Shown one piece after another: positions 14,966-28,526 of a DNA stretch of 64,000 nt. A program made the translations under genes and the position numbers. The stretch lies in assembly GCA_900239685.1 (NCBI GenBank), contig OENT01000637.1:1-64000 (forward strand). Direction: 5' to 3'. The notes under the pieces were generated by a model, which was not told the origin of the DNA, ran no database searches, and worked only from the letters and a program-made list of their open reading frames with translations. Position 1 is the stretch's first letter. The number at the start of each line of letters is the position of its first letter. This DNA comes from Rotaria macrura (lineage: Eukaryota; Rotifera; Eurotatoria; Philodinida; Philodinidae).

Positions 14966-17900
14966 TATGATGATGTTTTGTTACCCATTATGGTTCGGTT
15001 TTTTGGCTTTTTTTTCTCTTTTTCTCCATCTCGTCTTCTTTTTTGTTTGTATCTCTATGTATACAGCTCAAGGTTTTCTGTGGCCTAGTGCAACTTATAC
15101 TATTTTACAGCCGATAAACAACCAACAACGAAGATCTCTTCCTTTTTCCTTTCTTCTATTCTTTCATCGTATATCTGTGCGTGTGTGTATGTATAGAAAA
15201 GAAAGAAAAGATTATTGTTTTATTAAGATACGACAATAAGATGATGATGATGATGATTATTATTATTATGATGGCGATTTTAGGATTGTTATTTTGTTGC
15301 GAGCACACCATGTCCTTTTTTTTCTTTGATTTCTTTTTGATGCACTTCCGTATATGGCGGGGGGGTTGTATAATGCACTCACTTTTCCTATCTATTATGC
15401 TCTCTTGTTCCTGTATGATAGACACAAACACAAGACAAAAACTTGAGTTTTTCTTTTTTCTTTTTTTTGCATTTGTATTTTGTTTTCTTTATTTGTTCAA
15501 TTTGTATACCATATATACACAAAAAAAAAGAGAATTATTCTCGTTTGAACAATGGTAACACAAGTATCTTTTATGTCACTTCAATAGACTGAATTTCAAA
15601 CTTGAATCGAACTATTCTTCTTTTGAAAAAGAAAATTTTTTTCATACAATACTATTGGTTGAAATCCAATTGACAAAAAGAAAACAAAGAAGTTTCTTTC
15701 TTTTTAATATAATAATATGAATATGAAGAAAAAATGTATTTTTTTTGACCAATCACCTATTGATTTTGATGATGTTATTAACAAAATAGTCCTACAAACA
15801 CAAGAATATTGAAAACGAAGAATAGAATAAATATCATTGAGTTTTCATATTTGTAAATTTTGATACGATTGAATTAAACGTCTCAATAATATTTGATGAT
15901 TAAACTGACGTTAGATGATTGAATGAATTAGTCCTATATATATATATGACAAACAGAAGAAAAAAGAATAAGTTCAATATTTGTTCGATAAAATTCTTCT
16001 GATGTGTTTGAAAATTCCAGACTTCTTTAAGACTATGATTGTTACTTAATGCAAATACCGAATGTTCTCGAGGCAATTGACAGATGTAATGCAAAATATT
16101 CTTGGTCCAAGCTGACAGTAATTAATTTATACGACAATCAAAAAAGCGCATTACCAGTTCGACATATATACATGAAAAAAGATCAAATTCTTAACAATAT
16201 GACATTGAACTACACAACAATATATTGTATGATACTATGATGAAGACATCGATCGTTTTTTTAAATTAATGATGATTAAAAGAATTATCTTTCGATATAA
16301 TCAATCAGAAGATGATACGATAGTGTGTTACTTTGTACACATGTGTTTTTAATCATAAATCGAAGACTTTTAAAAAGTCAAATTCATGTTATTAGTTTTT
16401 AGTCATGCTAGAACTTCGTTTTGTATGCGTTGAATGATTCAACACTCATGAAATCTGAATTCGGAATAGGTTTCCATTTTAAATTGTATTCGGAAAAATA
16501 ACAAATACTATATATTAACATTTTTGATTGTGATTGCTTTCATGCAATATAATGAAGTAAGAAACTATTAGTCGGTTAATGATCAAGTCAATGCTCAAAG
16601 AACTTCCATTTAGTCATATCTTACCATATATCATTATCAAAAATTCATCAATGAAAATGAATTCTATTGAAAATGATACAATCTTTGTAGTTCATATCTA
16701 AAAGAAAAAAAAGATTGTTCTCCTAAAATAGTTTTCGTATGAATATATGCATACTAGAAAATAGCCTATTAAGAAATTCTCAAGAGTAAAAAAGATGACA
16801 ACCAGTAAATTATTTCTGAATCTGGAATGTTTGTTTTTGCTCTTCAGTAGAACATAGTACGACATCATCGAAAATCGTAGACAAAGTATGGAATTAATAA
16901 GAACCTTTAAGTAAGTAGCGATAATAAAATAATACACACTCTGCAGTCCTTATTACAATATTAGCCAAATTTTCATCAACTATATTGCCATCAGTATCGT
17001 TCTTTCATATATACACAATTAATTTGACTTTTTTTTTCTTATAAAATCAAAGCAAAATCATATTTGTCTGATTATTTATAAACTCTTTATAAAGAATATA
17101 ATCTTTGTGACAAAAGGTTCTGAAAATGTCATGGTAATTTCATAAGATTGCCATTTATTATTATTTAAAAAAATTGTAATCGAAAGAGACCTCATCTATC
17201 TTGTATTTGATTAATGTTACATGTACGATATACGCGTAGAAGATATGAAACGCCCTCATCAACAGTTTTCATACCTCTTAGATTAATTGAGATTTGTGTT
17301 TCTAGACTATTTAGTATTTCTAAATTAATTTAACTGATAATGAAATCAAGAAAATACGCTAAAGACATTTACATACATCATTTGACACATCATTTTTCTT
17401 TCTCTGTCTTTTTAAGTCGATTATATTGGTCGAGATAATCGAGCTAAGGATGCATAACAAGACTAAACAACAACAAACAATATAACATCACATGTATGAA
17501 AAAGAAGAGTCCTTTATTGTCGTGAATGTTTTTGACATCTGTCAACTAAAGAAGACAAAAGCTACTGATTAGAAGGTAAAGTTTTGCAAATCCGGAAATT
17601 ATTTTTAGTACATGTATGTCACTCAAAAGTGAGTAAATACTAGTCTTCAGTCAATAATTGATATGTAAAACTGAAACTTTTGAGAGCAAAAGGAAACAAA
17701 ATATCCATCGAAGATGTTCTATTATTGTCATTAGTATTTCCATGAAGACCAACGGTAATGCTTCATTTATTCGCTTCGATGATTTGAACAAGAAGACAGT
17801 ATGAAAATAAATCTTGACAAGTTGATTTTGACAACGTTGAGTAACATCGAATTATGGTTGTTCATTTATATTAATTATAGAGGAGATGTAAAATGATGTG

Positions 17901-18459
17901 GGTGGATGCAGTAGCAGATATTTTCTGTCATACGTGTCCTAATCTATGTATATATATATATATATATATATACATATCCATGTACTTCAGTTTTCTTTCA
18001 TCTTCTTGTCAGACCATTTGTTATCTCAACATCCGATATAGAATGGAAACAATTGCCAAATGCTGCCGTATCTCAAGTCACATGCGATAAAAGTTTTCTG
18101 GTTGATAATACGATATAAATAATATCGAGTAAGAAAAGATTCTAGAAGAATGGAAAATACATCGCATGATTGATCATAATCATTCATGAGTAACGAATGT
18201 ATATTTCATTTGAATGATGTTTTGAGAAAAATTCTTACAAGAAAACTACAGTCAATTATAGAGAGATCAACAACTTCAGTAGTTCATGTCCTTAGGCTGT
18301 CTTGTCACAACATTCTATAATCGAATTGTCATCTTCATAGTTTTTCTCACACGGAGGTAAAGATAAGCAGCTTACATAGTTATTTTTTATACATGTATTC
18401 ATATTCCTTTTTCTTTCTTATCCTAAATATAAAACATTACAAAATTCTAATAATTTCAG
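14966..18459. other. Intergenic region with no recognised gene
   Basis: About 3.5 kb of AT-rich DNA between junctophilin and the GPCR. It holds T-rich tracts near 15000-15200, a GAT/ATT triplet run near 15241-15275 and a TA dinucleotide run near 17949-17972. Open frames are short and of low complexity. I see no RNA gene or transposon. Confidence 0.55.
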
Positions 18460-19560
18460 ATGTTGCTCATCGAACGGATACGAACCATAGCCTTATTATG
18501 TATATCTGTATTTGGCTGTACAGGAAATATCTTAACATTAATTATTGTTAATCGACATTTCTTTCGAAAAACACCATCCGCTGCCTTTATATCCGGCTTA
18601 AGCATTGCTGATTGTATTGTACTATGTCTACATAGTTTACAAATTGTAGGAAAAACATATTTCCAAATAACATCATACGATTGTATTGTTTTCTTTTTCC
18701 TCGATGTATTTCGTCTTCTATCTGTTTGGATTGTTTGTATCATAAATTTGGAACGCTGTTCACTTGTGTTCAATCCATGTCGTATACCACGATTAAGCAG
18801 TCGAACGAAATCTACGATATTTGTCATTCTACTGTTTGTTATATCACTACTTATATTTAGTCATTATGCAAAACATATGAATATGGAATATATTTACAAT
18901 GCTAATCGAACAATGTATATTCGTTCAGTATGCGCATTTAAACCATCTTTTCACCGTGTAACATGGGAATGTATACGATCAGCTTTAACATATTGGTTGA
19001 CTGTTCCGGTTTGTATCATCTGTAATATAATCATAATAAAATGTCTTTATCAAGCATCACGTATTGAACGGTCATTAAATGATAATTCAACAAATTCATT
19101 ACAACTATCAAGTAAACAACGCCAACTAACAGCTATGCTTGTCACATCATCTATATGTTTTGTACTAACAGCAACACCATCAACAATACATACAATTTAT
19201 CTAACAATAACAAATAATATCAACAGTCGCCAATATGTCATACATATATTTACAAATATTCTTCTTCATTTTCATCATGCATCAAACTTTTTAGCTTTTA
19301 TGTTCTCTTGTGCACGCTTTAGAACTGAGCTAATCGATTTATTTCGTAGATATCTATGCCGTCGAATCTGTAGAAATATCTATCACCGTTCAACACCAAC
19401 AACCGAACAGATTTATCTTCAATCAATAAGACAACAGAGGACTCCAATAAAATTGTTTACACAAAAGACACATTCACAAAAACGAAATAATCAAAATGTT
19501 TTAGTCGTAGCTGCAAAGAATAACAATAACATGAATCGAGCAAGATTGTATGGAAAGTGA
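18460..19560 (+). CDS. Class A (rhodopsin-like) G-protein coupled receptor, probable peptide receptor
   Basis: A single open frame of 366 residues with seven hydrophobic segments. TM1 carries the GN pair (residues 22-23) and TM2 the LSIAD block (47-51). Cys75 at the start of TM3 pairs by family rule with a Cys in the second outer loop (SVCAF). TM3 ends in ERC (98-100) where most relatives have DRY. TM7 has NFLAF in the place of NPxxY. The cytoplasmic tail is basic. The overall pattern resembles the FMRFamide-receptor-like peptide GPCRs that are numerous in rotifers and other lophotrochozoans, but the ligand cannot be named. The bases just before the ATG (TTTCAG) would make a good splice acceptor. 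An upstream exon in the 5' UTR, or one adding N-terminal residues, is therefore possible; as written the outer N-terminus is very short. A polyadenylation signal lies about 70 bases past the stop. Confidence 0.85.
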   Translation: MLLIERIRTIALLCISVFGCTGNILTLIIVNRHFFRKTPSAAFISGLSIADCIVLCLHSLQIVGKTYFQITSYDCIVFFFLDVFRLLSVWIVCIINLERCSLVFNPCRIPRLSSRTKSTIFVILLFVISLLIFSHYAKHMNMEYIYNANRTMYIRSVCAFKPSFHRVTWECIRSALTYWLTVPVCIICNIIIIKCLYQASRIERSLNDNSTNSLQLSSKQRQLTAMLVTSSICFVLTATPSTIHTIYLTITNNINSRQYVIHIFTNILLHFHHASNFLAFMFSCARFRTELIDLFRRYLCRRICRNIYHRSTPTTEQIYLQSIRQQRTPIKLFTQKTHSQKRNNQNVLVVAAKNNNNMNRARLYGK

Positions 19561-22296
19561 ATACGTGCTTGTTTCAAAACAACCTAACTGTTATGCTTTT
19601 ATTCTTTGTCATTGTATTCAGAGTTTAAAATAAATAAAAATAATTAACCAAATTTAATGCCATTGTGTTTATCTGAGAAAAGAATAAAAATATGATGTGA
19701 AAATTGCTTGTACAAATCGCATATAATTGTATTTAACTTAGAAGAGTATTTTAATATGTTTGATTTTTATTCATCGAATTTTTTACACTTGAGTCCAAGA
19801 AAAAAGTAGAACCAAATGAGTCGTGACTATTCATGGATAAAAATAGTGCTGATACGGTAACATGAAAAATAATCGACGAAGTTCGAATAATATGCCTGAG
19901 AAGATTCAAGAAAATTTTCTTCCATCGACTAGACCTAAGAGTATTCTCCTCTTATTCGATTGGAGTTCACATCAATATTTGGTCAAAAGTAAAATCCATG
20001 TCATATTGTGTGTAGCTTCTGATGACTTCGTTTTTATTCTCCAAGTATTTCAAGGATGATACCAATGATCATCGTCAAAATAGAAACAATATCGAAAGTG
20101 AAGAACTTCATGATGAACTGACAGTCGAATAATCTTGAAAAAAAAAGATCGAGTGGGTCTTTCAATATGAAGTGACCATGGTTCTCATAAAACAATTTCC
20201 GAATCTAGAAGTCAAAATTTGTATCTATCATTGGGACTTTTTGTAGAAAAATCTTTTCATTTTGTGTACATCGATGATGATTATCATTCACATAGAAAAT
20301 CATAATATATGTGATTTCAAATTTCAATATGATGAGTCTTCGTTTGTCTTCAGGCGTTTCTTATCTTGGAAATAAATCATGCATAGTAGTTTTCTACATG
20401 TTCTCAGAAATTAAGTATAATCGCTGAAAATAATATATATATATTTCATTATTATTTTCATCACTAGAATCATATTATCGAACGAACGGGAAAACGATGA
20501 AATATATATATATATATTATAAGGCGTCGTTTAGCCTATCACGATAGAAATAGTTCTTTACATTTTGTCTGGAGTATTTAAGGGCTCAAGCTAATACGTT
20601 TTGAGTACTCTTAATAATTCGTCTTACGAAGCATGAAATCGAATAATTCTTTTATTTTTAGTGTGCTGAAGCGAGCAGTCACCTATTGAAAAAACACTTC
20701 TCTAGCACGTATGCCAACAAGTGTAATCGAATGAGTTTTAATTCATTGTCGTTACTGTTCTTTATTAAATCTTTTCATAATTAGGCTAAAGCTTTTTTTA
20801 AACTTTAATTGAAAACTATGACAAAACAACGAAGAAGATATTATTTTACTTTGTGTGTGTCATCGTAAAAGCTCGAAATCTTAATGCATCCATCTGAGAA
20901 AGAATTATTTGTAAAAGATACTGAGAAAGAAGATTACAGCATTTAAAAAAACATCAGTGTTATTCAAGTGAAACACAAGATAAAAACCAAAAACTAAATC
21001 AAAGTCTTGAGTAAATCATGAAGAATAAATCTTGTTTCTTAGACTGTGTTACACTTACATATTATCTCCCACAATTCAAACATTCTCAACGGTGAAAATC
21101 TTAAGCGAAAATGTTATGATTCTCTTTTTTTTCTTTAGTCGTGGTGTAAAATTTAAAATATTGATCTAAATTCATTTTACATCTAAACTTTCTCTTCATC
21201 GGCCACAATCGAGAGTTACAAAGCTAGAGAATATTCGTCCCAGAATAAATGCTAAATTTAAATTTCAAGCAGATACTTAAACGTTTTTAACGCCGGCTAC
21301 AATAAATTTTCTATGTTTGAAGATCAAACTCATAAGAAAACGTTTCGACTTTCATCCTCGCAATATATACTTGTGTGGGATCTGAATTAAATTTAATCAT
21401 TGTAACAAAATACTACGCGACTCTCATATTCGGAAATAAATTTCTACAATGAAATAAATGCATACCCCAAAAACGTGAATAAACGATTACAAACATAAAT
21501 GAAGTAATCGTATTTCAAATGAATATTGAAAAAGAAGCCTTCCAGAAAAAAACAGGCCAATCAAGTAAAAAAAAAGCGTGTGACTTTTCCATTTTTCCTA
21601 TGCACGGATGAAAATATCAAATACTTTCATACAAAATAATCATGCTTGCATTTACGACTACAAGGGAAAATGAATGTTGTTAAATCGACTAGGAACTATA
21701 TGTTAAATCCAAAATGACTCATTCATGTTATACACTTTTTAGTATTGGTGAGGTAAAATCATAAAGTCACAACAGAGTATCGATGACCAATGTTATGTTG
21801 TTAATTCTTTTTTTTCTGTATTTAGAATTATCTATTCACCTTGAAAGACCATTTCACATTTGTTTTGTATTAATGTATATAGTTAATCTATGTATAAATA
21901 AAACTTTTTTAAAAATTACCATATTTATTTATTGATCTTGTGATTGAGTAGTATTGGTAGTGTTTTTATTCAAGTTGTTTTTTTTTTATTGTAATTTGAG
22001 AAAAAAATATGTGCGCTGAGACGGTAATGCATTTTCCTACAGACGGCATTTAACGATAACAGGTGCATAGTTTTTCTTTTTTCAACCGAGTGATATTCAT
22101 TTATAACCCTATATCGACGAAAAGAACAGTAAAAAACAACCGAAAAAAAAAACATGCACAATGGACAGAAATGACGGCGAATAGACGTGATAAATATTCT
22201 CTTTATTGCTTGCCTATTCGATCTGTGGTCATGGTTCGTTGCTCTCTAAACTTGATCGATAACCTTTTCCTCTTTTTTTTTAGTTTATTAACAACG
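19561..22296. other. Intergenic region with no recognised gene
   Basis: About 2.7 kb of AT-rich DNA between the GPCR and the DENN gene, with TA dinucleotide tracts near 20432-20446 and 20502-20518. A strong acceptor (T-run then TAG at about 22281-22283) just before the DENN start codon suggests an unseen non-coding first exon somewhere in this stretch. Confidence 0.5.
19629..19634 (+). terminator. Polyadenylation signal AATAAA
   Basis: AATAAA, followed by overlapping copies, about 70 bases downstream of the GPCR stop codon. Position and strand fit 3' end formation of that gene. Confidence 0.5.
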
Positions 22297-25200
22297 ATGA
22301 AAGTCAACCTTAGTGATCATCATTTATTTGCTACCTATTCAGCAAATTCAAAACTTACTAATAGTGATCAAAAAGAAGACGATACAGAATCATGCGTAAC
22401 TTTCAGTTGCAATTCAACGTCAAACTCAAATAATGTAGTTCAGAATCCTAATACTAGTTCACATCATCGACGTGTATCACTTGTAAAACGTTTAACAAAT
22501 ACTGTTAATAATCATAACGTTTCAAATGGTAATGGATTAATAATAAATGGCTACTTATTTGATGGACAATTATTTCAACCATCGCATTCATCATATATTC
22601 TTGACTATAGTGATGCACCCAGCAATCTGAATCGATTCCTTGACGGTCATAATATGACAGTTAAGTCTTCACACTTAGATGTACATTTATTTAAACTTTC
22701 ATTTATAATAACATTATCAGAATGTCATGTTGACAAAGAAATTTTATTAGATTACTGCCCACGTGACAATAGTGACATTGATATAATGGAAGAAATTCAA
22801 TATTATAAAAGATTTTGCTTTCCAGAAATGAATTCTAAAGAAAAAAATGAAGTAAACTTACTCGATGAATCGTCAACATATATTTTTACAAGAACGAATT
22901 CAAATGGACAAATTGAATATGGATATTGTCGACGATTGATTCCTAATAATAGTCAAATAACAAAATTTCCATGTGTTATTTGTATAGGTTACTATTCAAT
23001 TTCGTTTTATAAAACTAATAATTAATCTTTACATAAGTTTTCATTTTTCTTTTAGTTTCGACCTATTCATATTTTAAACTTTATGATGCTATACTCAATG
23101 AATTAACTTCAGGTAAATACATGAATATGTGTTTGTAAAGTGGATGAATACTTGAAGATTAGTATAGATTTGAAGTAATTATTGATCAATTAACTGATGA
23201 TTCTTTAATGGGATATGAACATTTATTTATCTATTGTTTTTGACACAAACGAAGTTTCAATTAATTGAATTTTTGAAGTAATTCGTATTTAATTACAAGA
23301 ACTCTATTAATTCTAATCACATTTTCTGAATTTCATATATGTCAAGATGACTATCTCATGTCAGAGTTCATTTAGCTAGTTGTTTCTCATACTAGTTGAA
23401 TCATTTCATAATATAATAAGTACAAAAGAGTAGACAATTTGACAGAAATTACTCATTAGTTATGTGTAGCAAAACAGAAATGAACCTGACATTATGTGAA
23501 ACGATAAATAGCACGCTCTGTCTCCCTCTAAGAAGAGGTTTATATAGAATCATTTCTGTACGTGCTTAAAATCCTGTTCTAGAAAACTTGATTCTTTTAT
23601 CTTTTTCTCATGTTCTTTCTCACGCATCTATTAGTCGAACGATTGCAAAAGCGATAAGATTCTAAACATGTTGTCATTTACCAGTATTTATACATCAATA
23701 TATTACATTTTGAATTAAATAAAGTTTCATATTTCAACTCCACTAGTATTCTAAAAAAACTCATTACAGTTAAACTGGATATCTTTTCGTTGATACATGA
23801 ACTAATGAACTCTTAGATAGAATATTGTTGAAAGACCATCTTTAAGGCCGCCCCCCCCCTCCTCAAAAAAAGTCAATTTTCGGGAAGATTCCGAAATTCA
23901 GATAAATGCATCAGAAGATAGCCCGTTTTTCGCTCTTTCAGAATTAATATAGGGTTTTTACCCAAAACCTCGATTTTGCCGGAAACTTTTGGGATTTCTG
24001 GAAGCCCTCCTCAAAAAAAACTGAATTTTCATCCGAAATTCTGAAATATCGAAAAACTTTGTCGAAAAACTCTTTTTCGATTTCTCTCAGTTTGCACTTT
24101 CAAAAAAGCGCATCTCAAATTTCTCAGTTCAGCTCCATACGATGTATTAAAATTTTTTGTTGTTTGAAAGAGTATGTCACGATCCATGGCAATGCAGAGC
24201 CCTTTTTTTCAAAAACCGTTCTTTATGACTACATAGCTGGGGATCTCTATCAAACCCCCGCTTTTTTCGGGTTTTTTGAAGTCATTGAACTCGTGATTCC
24301 TGTTTTCCGCTGAAAAAGTAAGAATTAAAAAAAAGGGACTCTGCAGTGCCCTCCATGTGCACATGGTCTTTCTAACAAAAAAATTTAAAGATATATCATC
24401 AACCTGGACCGAGAAATTTGGGTTGCCAAATTCGCTATTTTTGACCCTTGTCAGGTCCGTATCTCAGCTAAACATCACGATAGAGGGCTGAAAATTTAAC
24501 GATAAGCTTTTCATAAGAAGCCTAAGATATCCTGTAAATTTCATGCAATTCAAACGTTCCTGAGCCAAGATCGATTTTTGAGGGGGGGGGAGCCTTAAAC
24601 GGATTATTTTGGTGTCTCATAAAATTCTAAAAATTCATTGTTAATAGTGATTGTAAATAAATCACGATGTATCAGTTCTCACTTTGATTGGTTTTACTAG
24701 TTTGCTACAAAAAAAATGGAATTACTTCGTCGACAGAGGTATTGTAAAAATTACTTTTGATCTACTCTGACAATAGAGTAAATCAATTTGGTTAAACACC
24801 AATCAGTTTGTTTGATTTCCATAGATAAGATACTAGTCAAATCATATCATTCTGAATATGCTTACAATGAAATATTGTCGTATATTTTGAAAATAACAAT
24901 GCATGGAGAATTGGTTTTTTGCTTTTTACAAAAAAGAAAGAAGTTAAACCTTTGAAATAGAAACCATCGACCAATTTTTAGTAGTGTTTACTATTTATTT
25001 ATTTTCTCATTCGTACAATCACATACACGACATGTAATGAAACTTCGCTAACAACTGACTATATCACATATAGTCATCATAGATTTACGAATGCCACGAT
25101 GCGTCTCACATGACTGCAAATAGAAATTTGAAACATTTCATTAGTTTTATCCTTACCATATTCTAGAATATTCTTTATCCTGCGTATCTAGTTTTCTTTT

Positions 25201-27014
25201 TCCAAATAACACATATCAAGGATCCTAAATTTCATTAATAGAAAGCAGAGATCATTGGTATCCATTTTAAATTCTAGTTTACATTTCAAATGATGTCGCC
25301 TGCAGTCTATTGATGCAATCTTTCTATTCGAAACCATTGCCTGTACCAGCAACTAATTCATCAGGTATCACATGTATACTCAATGATCGTCGTTTATTTT
25401 TCTATGTTTGTCCAACTGATGAACGTCTTAATCATGATTATTTCTCTACGCTTCTCTCTTGTCTATCATCCACTAATATATCTATCGTGTTCGAATCTAT
25501 GCTACGTTCAAGACGCATACTATGTTTTTCAAAGTCACTTTCGAAATTAACAAAATGTTGTCTTGCACTATCGTATTCAATTTATCCATTTACGTGGCCT
25601 TTCTCACTTGTTTCAATAATGCCTTCATCGTGGTCACGTGATTTATTTGATTCACCATGTCCATATATATATGGTTGTTTATATGAAACTATGCAACAAT
25701 TACCGTCAACATTAGACACAGATGTTTTACGTGTCGATCTTGATTTAAATACTATTCAGAACGATGTCGAGGATGATTCTCTTTTACCACCTGATCTTCT
25801 AGAAACGTTACAAGCATCGCTTGAATACTTGAAACGATTTCGTTTAATTAAATCAAATCTAACTTTAATCAATATTGCTGTTAGTGAAGCATATCTACAT
25901 GTATTTACGGAATTATTTCATAGTTTACCTCATTATTTTAAGCGCGTGGAAAATTCTATAAAACTCAACGAAGATGAACGAAAATTTTCTATCAGTTCAG
26001 AATTATTAAGACGTGAAGATAGTGGCATTGATATTCAATCGGTCGCATCGAATGACAATCAAGATGAGACAAGAAAACATGAAGTAAAAAAAGTAGAAAA
26101 TCGGTTTGGTTATGATTTTCGATCGGACGATTTTCTTATTTCACAATCGTCATCATCATATGTGGCCTTTCTCCATGATTTTATTTATGGTACGATAAAG
26201 ATTTTTGTTTTCCATTACAAAATCTAACTTTCATATTTAACATTTCTTGTCAACGAAAAATTTGTAATGGACATCATCATCTTACGTTCTTTAATATTAT
26301 AATAAGGTTGCATCACCCACACACACTCAAGTTTTCACTAATTCTTTCAAATTATTATCTAAAAATTATATTTCTCAGATACCAGAGATAATTATTCAGA
26401 GAAACAAAAAGGTTGACTATCAACAAAAGACACCGAAGACTTTTCACAACAAAATACAGACGGCCTTGAAATTTGACAGGCAGAGAGAACTGATCTAAAC
26501 ATTAGAAAGAAAAAAACAGACTTGAAAGTATGAGTTATAATCTTATCATACTTGTGAAACATCATTACTATTCGAACCTTCATATATTCTTTTATTCTGA
26601 AGGTATATCTTTCTCATGTTGAACAATAGGAGTCAGAGCGATTACGGTTGAGCAGAATTTCCTATTGTTAACATTACTTTTCTGATATGTATTCTATTCG
26701 AAAAACAGTCTGAACATAATTCGTGACGAACATATTTTAAATATTTTGAAATGTAATCACTTCATGTTTTTTTAGGCATGGTTTTTCTTAAATTTCTCGA
26801 CGATTATCAACGTACTGATCACAATTCGGAACAATTATTTTCATTATTTTCTCAACGTACAAATGAACGACGTCGAATGACAAAAGATGAATTATTGACT
26901 AATCCTGTTACACGATTTCGACAAACCTTTGATTTATTAGAAAAACAAATGAAGCTTTCGTCGAAATCGACGAATCCATTAATATCGAAAATTGTAAAAA
27001 AATTTTTCGAGTAA
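22297..27014 (+). CDS. DENN domain-containing protein, DENND2-like
   Basis: Four exons in phase: 22297-22987, 23056-23112, 25278-26189 and 26776-27014, giving 632 residues. DENN proteins are guanine-nucleotide exchange factors for Rab GTPases in membrane traffic. The N-terminal 150 residues are Ser/Asn-rich. The upstream DENN part has YIFTRTNSNGQIEYGYCRRL, then FPCVICIVSTYSYFKLYDAI across the first junction. The core DENN shows LSSTNISIVFESMLRSRRIL, LSKLTKCCLAL, YPFTWPFSLVSIMP, SPCPYIYG and LRVDLDLN. The downstream DENN segment is split by an acidic/Ser insert (about 510-550) and finishes in exon 4 (GMVFLKFLDDYQ). Order and spacing match DENND2A-D, which act on Rab9 and relatives. The ATG at 22297 follows directly on a splice acceptor, so I chose it over an in-frame ATG 78 codons upstream that would read through the T-run of that acceptor. 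Intron 2 (2165 bases) holds a repeat element. Confidence 0.9.
23842..24598. mobile_element. Non-autonomous element with TTAA ends and poly-C inverted termini
   Basis: A 757-base block inside intron 2 of the DENN gene. The left end reads TTAAGGCCG, then about nine C, then TCCTCAAAAA. The reverse complement of the right end reads TTAAGGCT, then eight or nine C, then CTCAAAAA. These are imperfect terminal inverted repeats of about 25 bases. A second copy of the left motif (CCCTCCTCAAAAAAAA, then GAATTTTC and CCGAAATTC) lies at about 24005-24045. Base composition is visibly less AT-rich than the surrounding intron. The only open frame, 84 codons near 24059-24313, resembles nothing I know. TTAA at both ends recalls piggyBac target sites, but the first bases do not fit that family. 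Class not assigned. Confidence 0.6.
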
Positions 27015-28526
27015 CATTCTTTTATCATTGATGAAGTCAAAAATGTTAAAAGTCTTTTCTTGTCGTAATAAATACGTACTACAATTATTATTAAATATGT
27101 GCGTAGATTTTACTGAGAATTAACAGGTTATCATCGAGAAAAACACAAGTTGACATAAAGCAGATTCAAATGCTCATTTAATTAATGTGTAATACATTGA
27201 ATGCAAACTGTCAACTTCAGATAAAAGAAATACTTGTTTCTGGATCAAATATTGTCTGTATGTTATAGAGCAAACGGAACTTGCCTTTGAACGATTGACA
27301 CAATCTTGTGCCGTTTTCCTTTCTTTTCCGCTCCCTCGATGACAAAAAGAAAGACAATCATTCTGATTAACACATTGATCGAACGCTATTTCTATGATTT
27401 TCTTTTCGTCTCTGTCGCCTTTCAATGTTTACATAAACCAGTGAGTAATCGGTCTAAGAAAGAAAACGACTTCTGTTCTTCCTATCGATCGATTGATTGT
27501 TAGACATCAGCTTCAATCAACTAATACGTTCAATCATTCATAAATTTCAATTCAGCGTCCTTCGATACATCGAGACTTTTTTTTTGCCTTTCTTGCTTGT
27601 GTTTGACTCGTACTACCGTCATAAGATACTAACTGTGAACGGCAATAACTGAGTAGGAGTAGTAGAAGAGAGCATACACAGAGAGGGAGAGAGAGAGAGA
27701 GCAAAAAATCGATTAAAGAAAAAACTATGTTGATAAGACATATAGATCGAGCACCTAATTGTCCGTTCATTTTTAATCAAGGAAGTTATTTATATATATA
27801 TGCAGACAACCAAGAGAATAAAGCTGAGAACTAAATAGTTAGTGTTTACAATTGTTATTAAAAAAAATAAAGTAGTAAAAACAGCGTATTAGATCACATT
27901 ATTCACGTCAGTCTAAGGTAAGACAAAAGACAAAGAATCAGATGAAGATGAAGAAGAAGAAGAGGAGATAAACAAAGAGCGTCCAATCTTTCCTTCTTTT
28001 TATGTTCTCATTTAACAGAAGCAAAATATTTTACATCATGCAGTACCGATCTCAAACTTGTTCGTAATCGAGCGATGCTAGCAGTCTCAATAGAGTATCG
28101 ATTAATCGACTTTGAAATAAATTGCTAGTCGTTTGTCTTGTATTTTGTATTAAATTTCAATGACTTGCGAGAAAATGTCACTAACGAAATCTCAATAGTA
28201 CAACATGTAAAAACTATGAAATCTGATTCAATCATCTTCAGTTATACACTTTCATCATTCATTATTCCGTGAAAAAAGATCCAGAAAGGTAACTTATCAC
28301 TGTTTAATGCATGAATACCCTAAGGTACATACGAACACGGACCATTGATGAATTTTCTTCCGTTTCGATTAGTTATTTTTTTTTCTTTTTCTTTTTTTTT
28401 CACTGAATAATATAAATGTTTTAGAATACTGCTCCTTATTTCTATTCCACATCTCTCTTTTCAATACTTGGAATTGGTTTTTTCTCTTTATCGATCTGTA
28501 TCTATCTGTTGAAGTTTAAATACAAC
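27015..28526. other. Spacer upstream of the neuropeptide gene
   Basis: About 1.5 kb without a convincing gene. It includes a GA dinucleotide tract at about 27681-27702 and a TATA-like TATATATATA at about 27791-27800. Promoter and untranslated first exon of the neuropeptide gene are likely here, but none can be fixed. Confidence 0.5.

Noticed and set aside
22063-22296. N-terminal extension of the DENN protein by 78 codons
   Set aside because: It would translate a T-run and splice acceptor just before 22297; the added residues are Phe-rich and not protein-like.
24059-24313. 84-codon open frame in the TTAA element as a transposase remnant
   Set aside because: Too short, no catalytic motif, composition follows the repeat.
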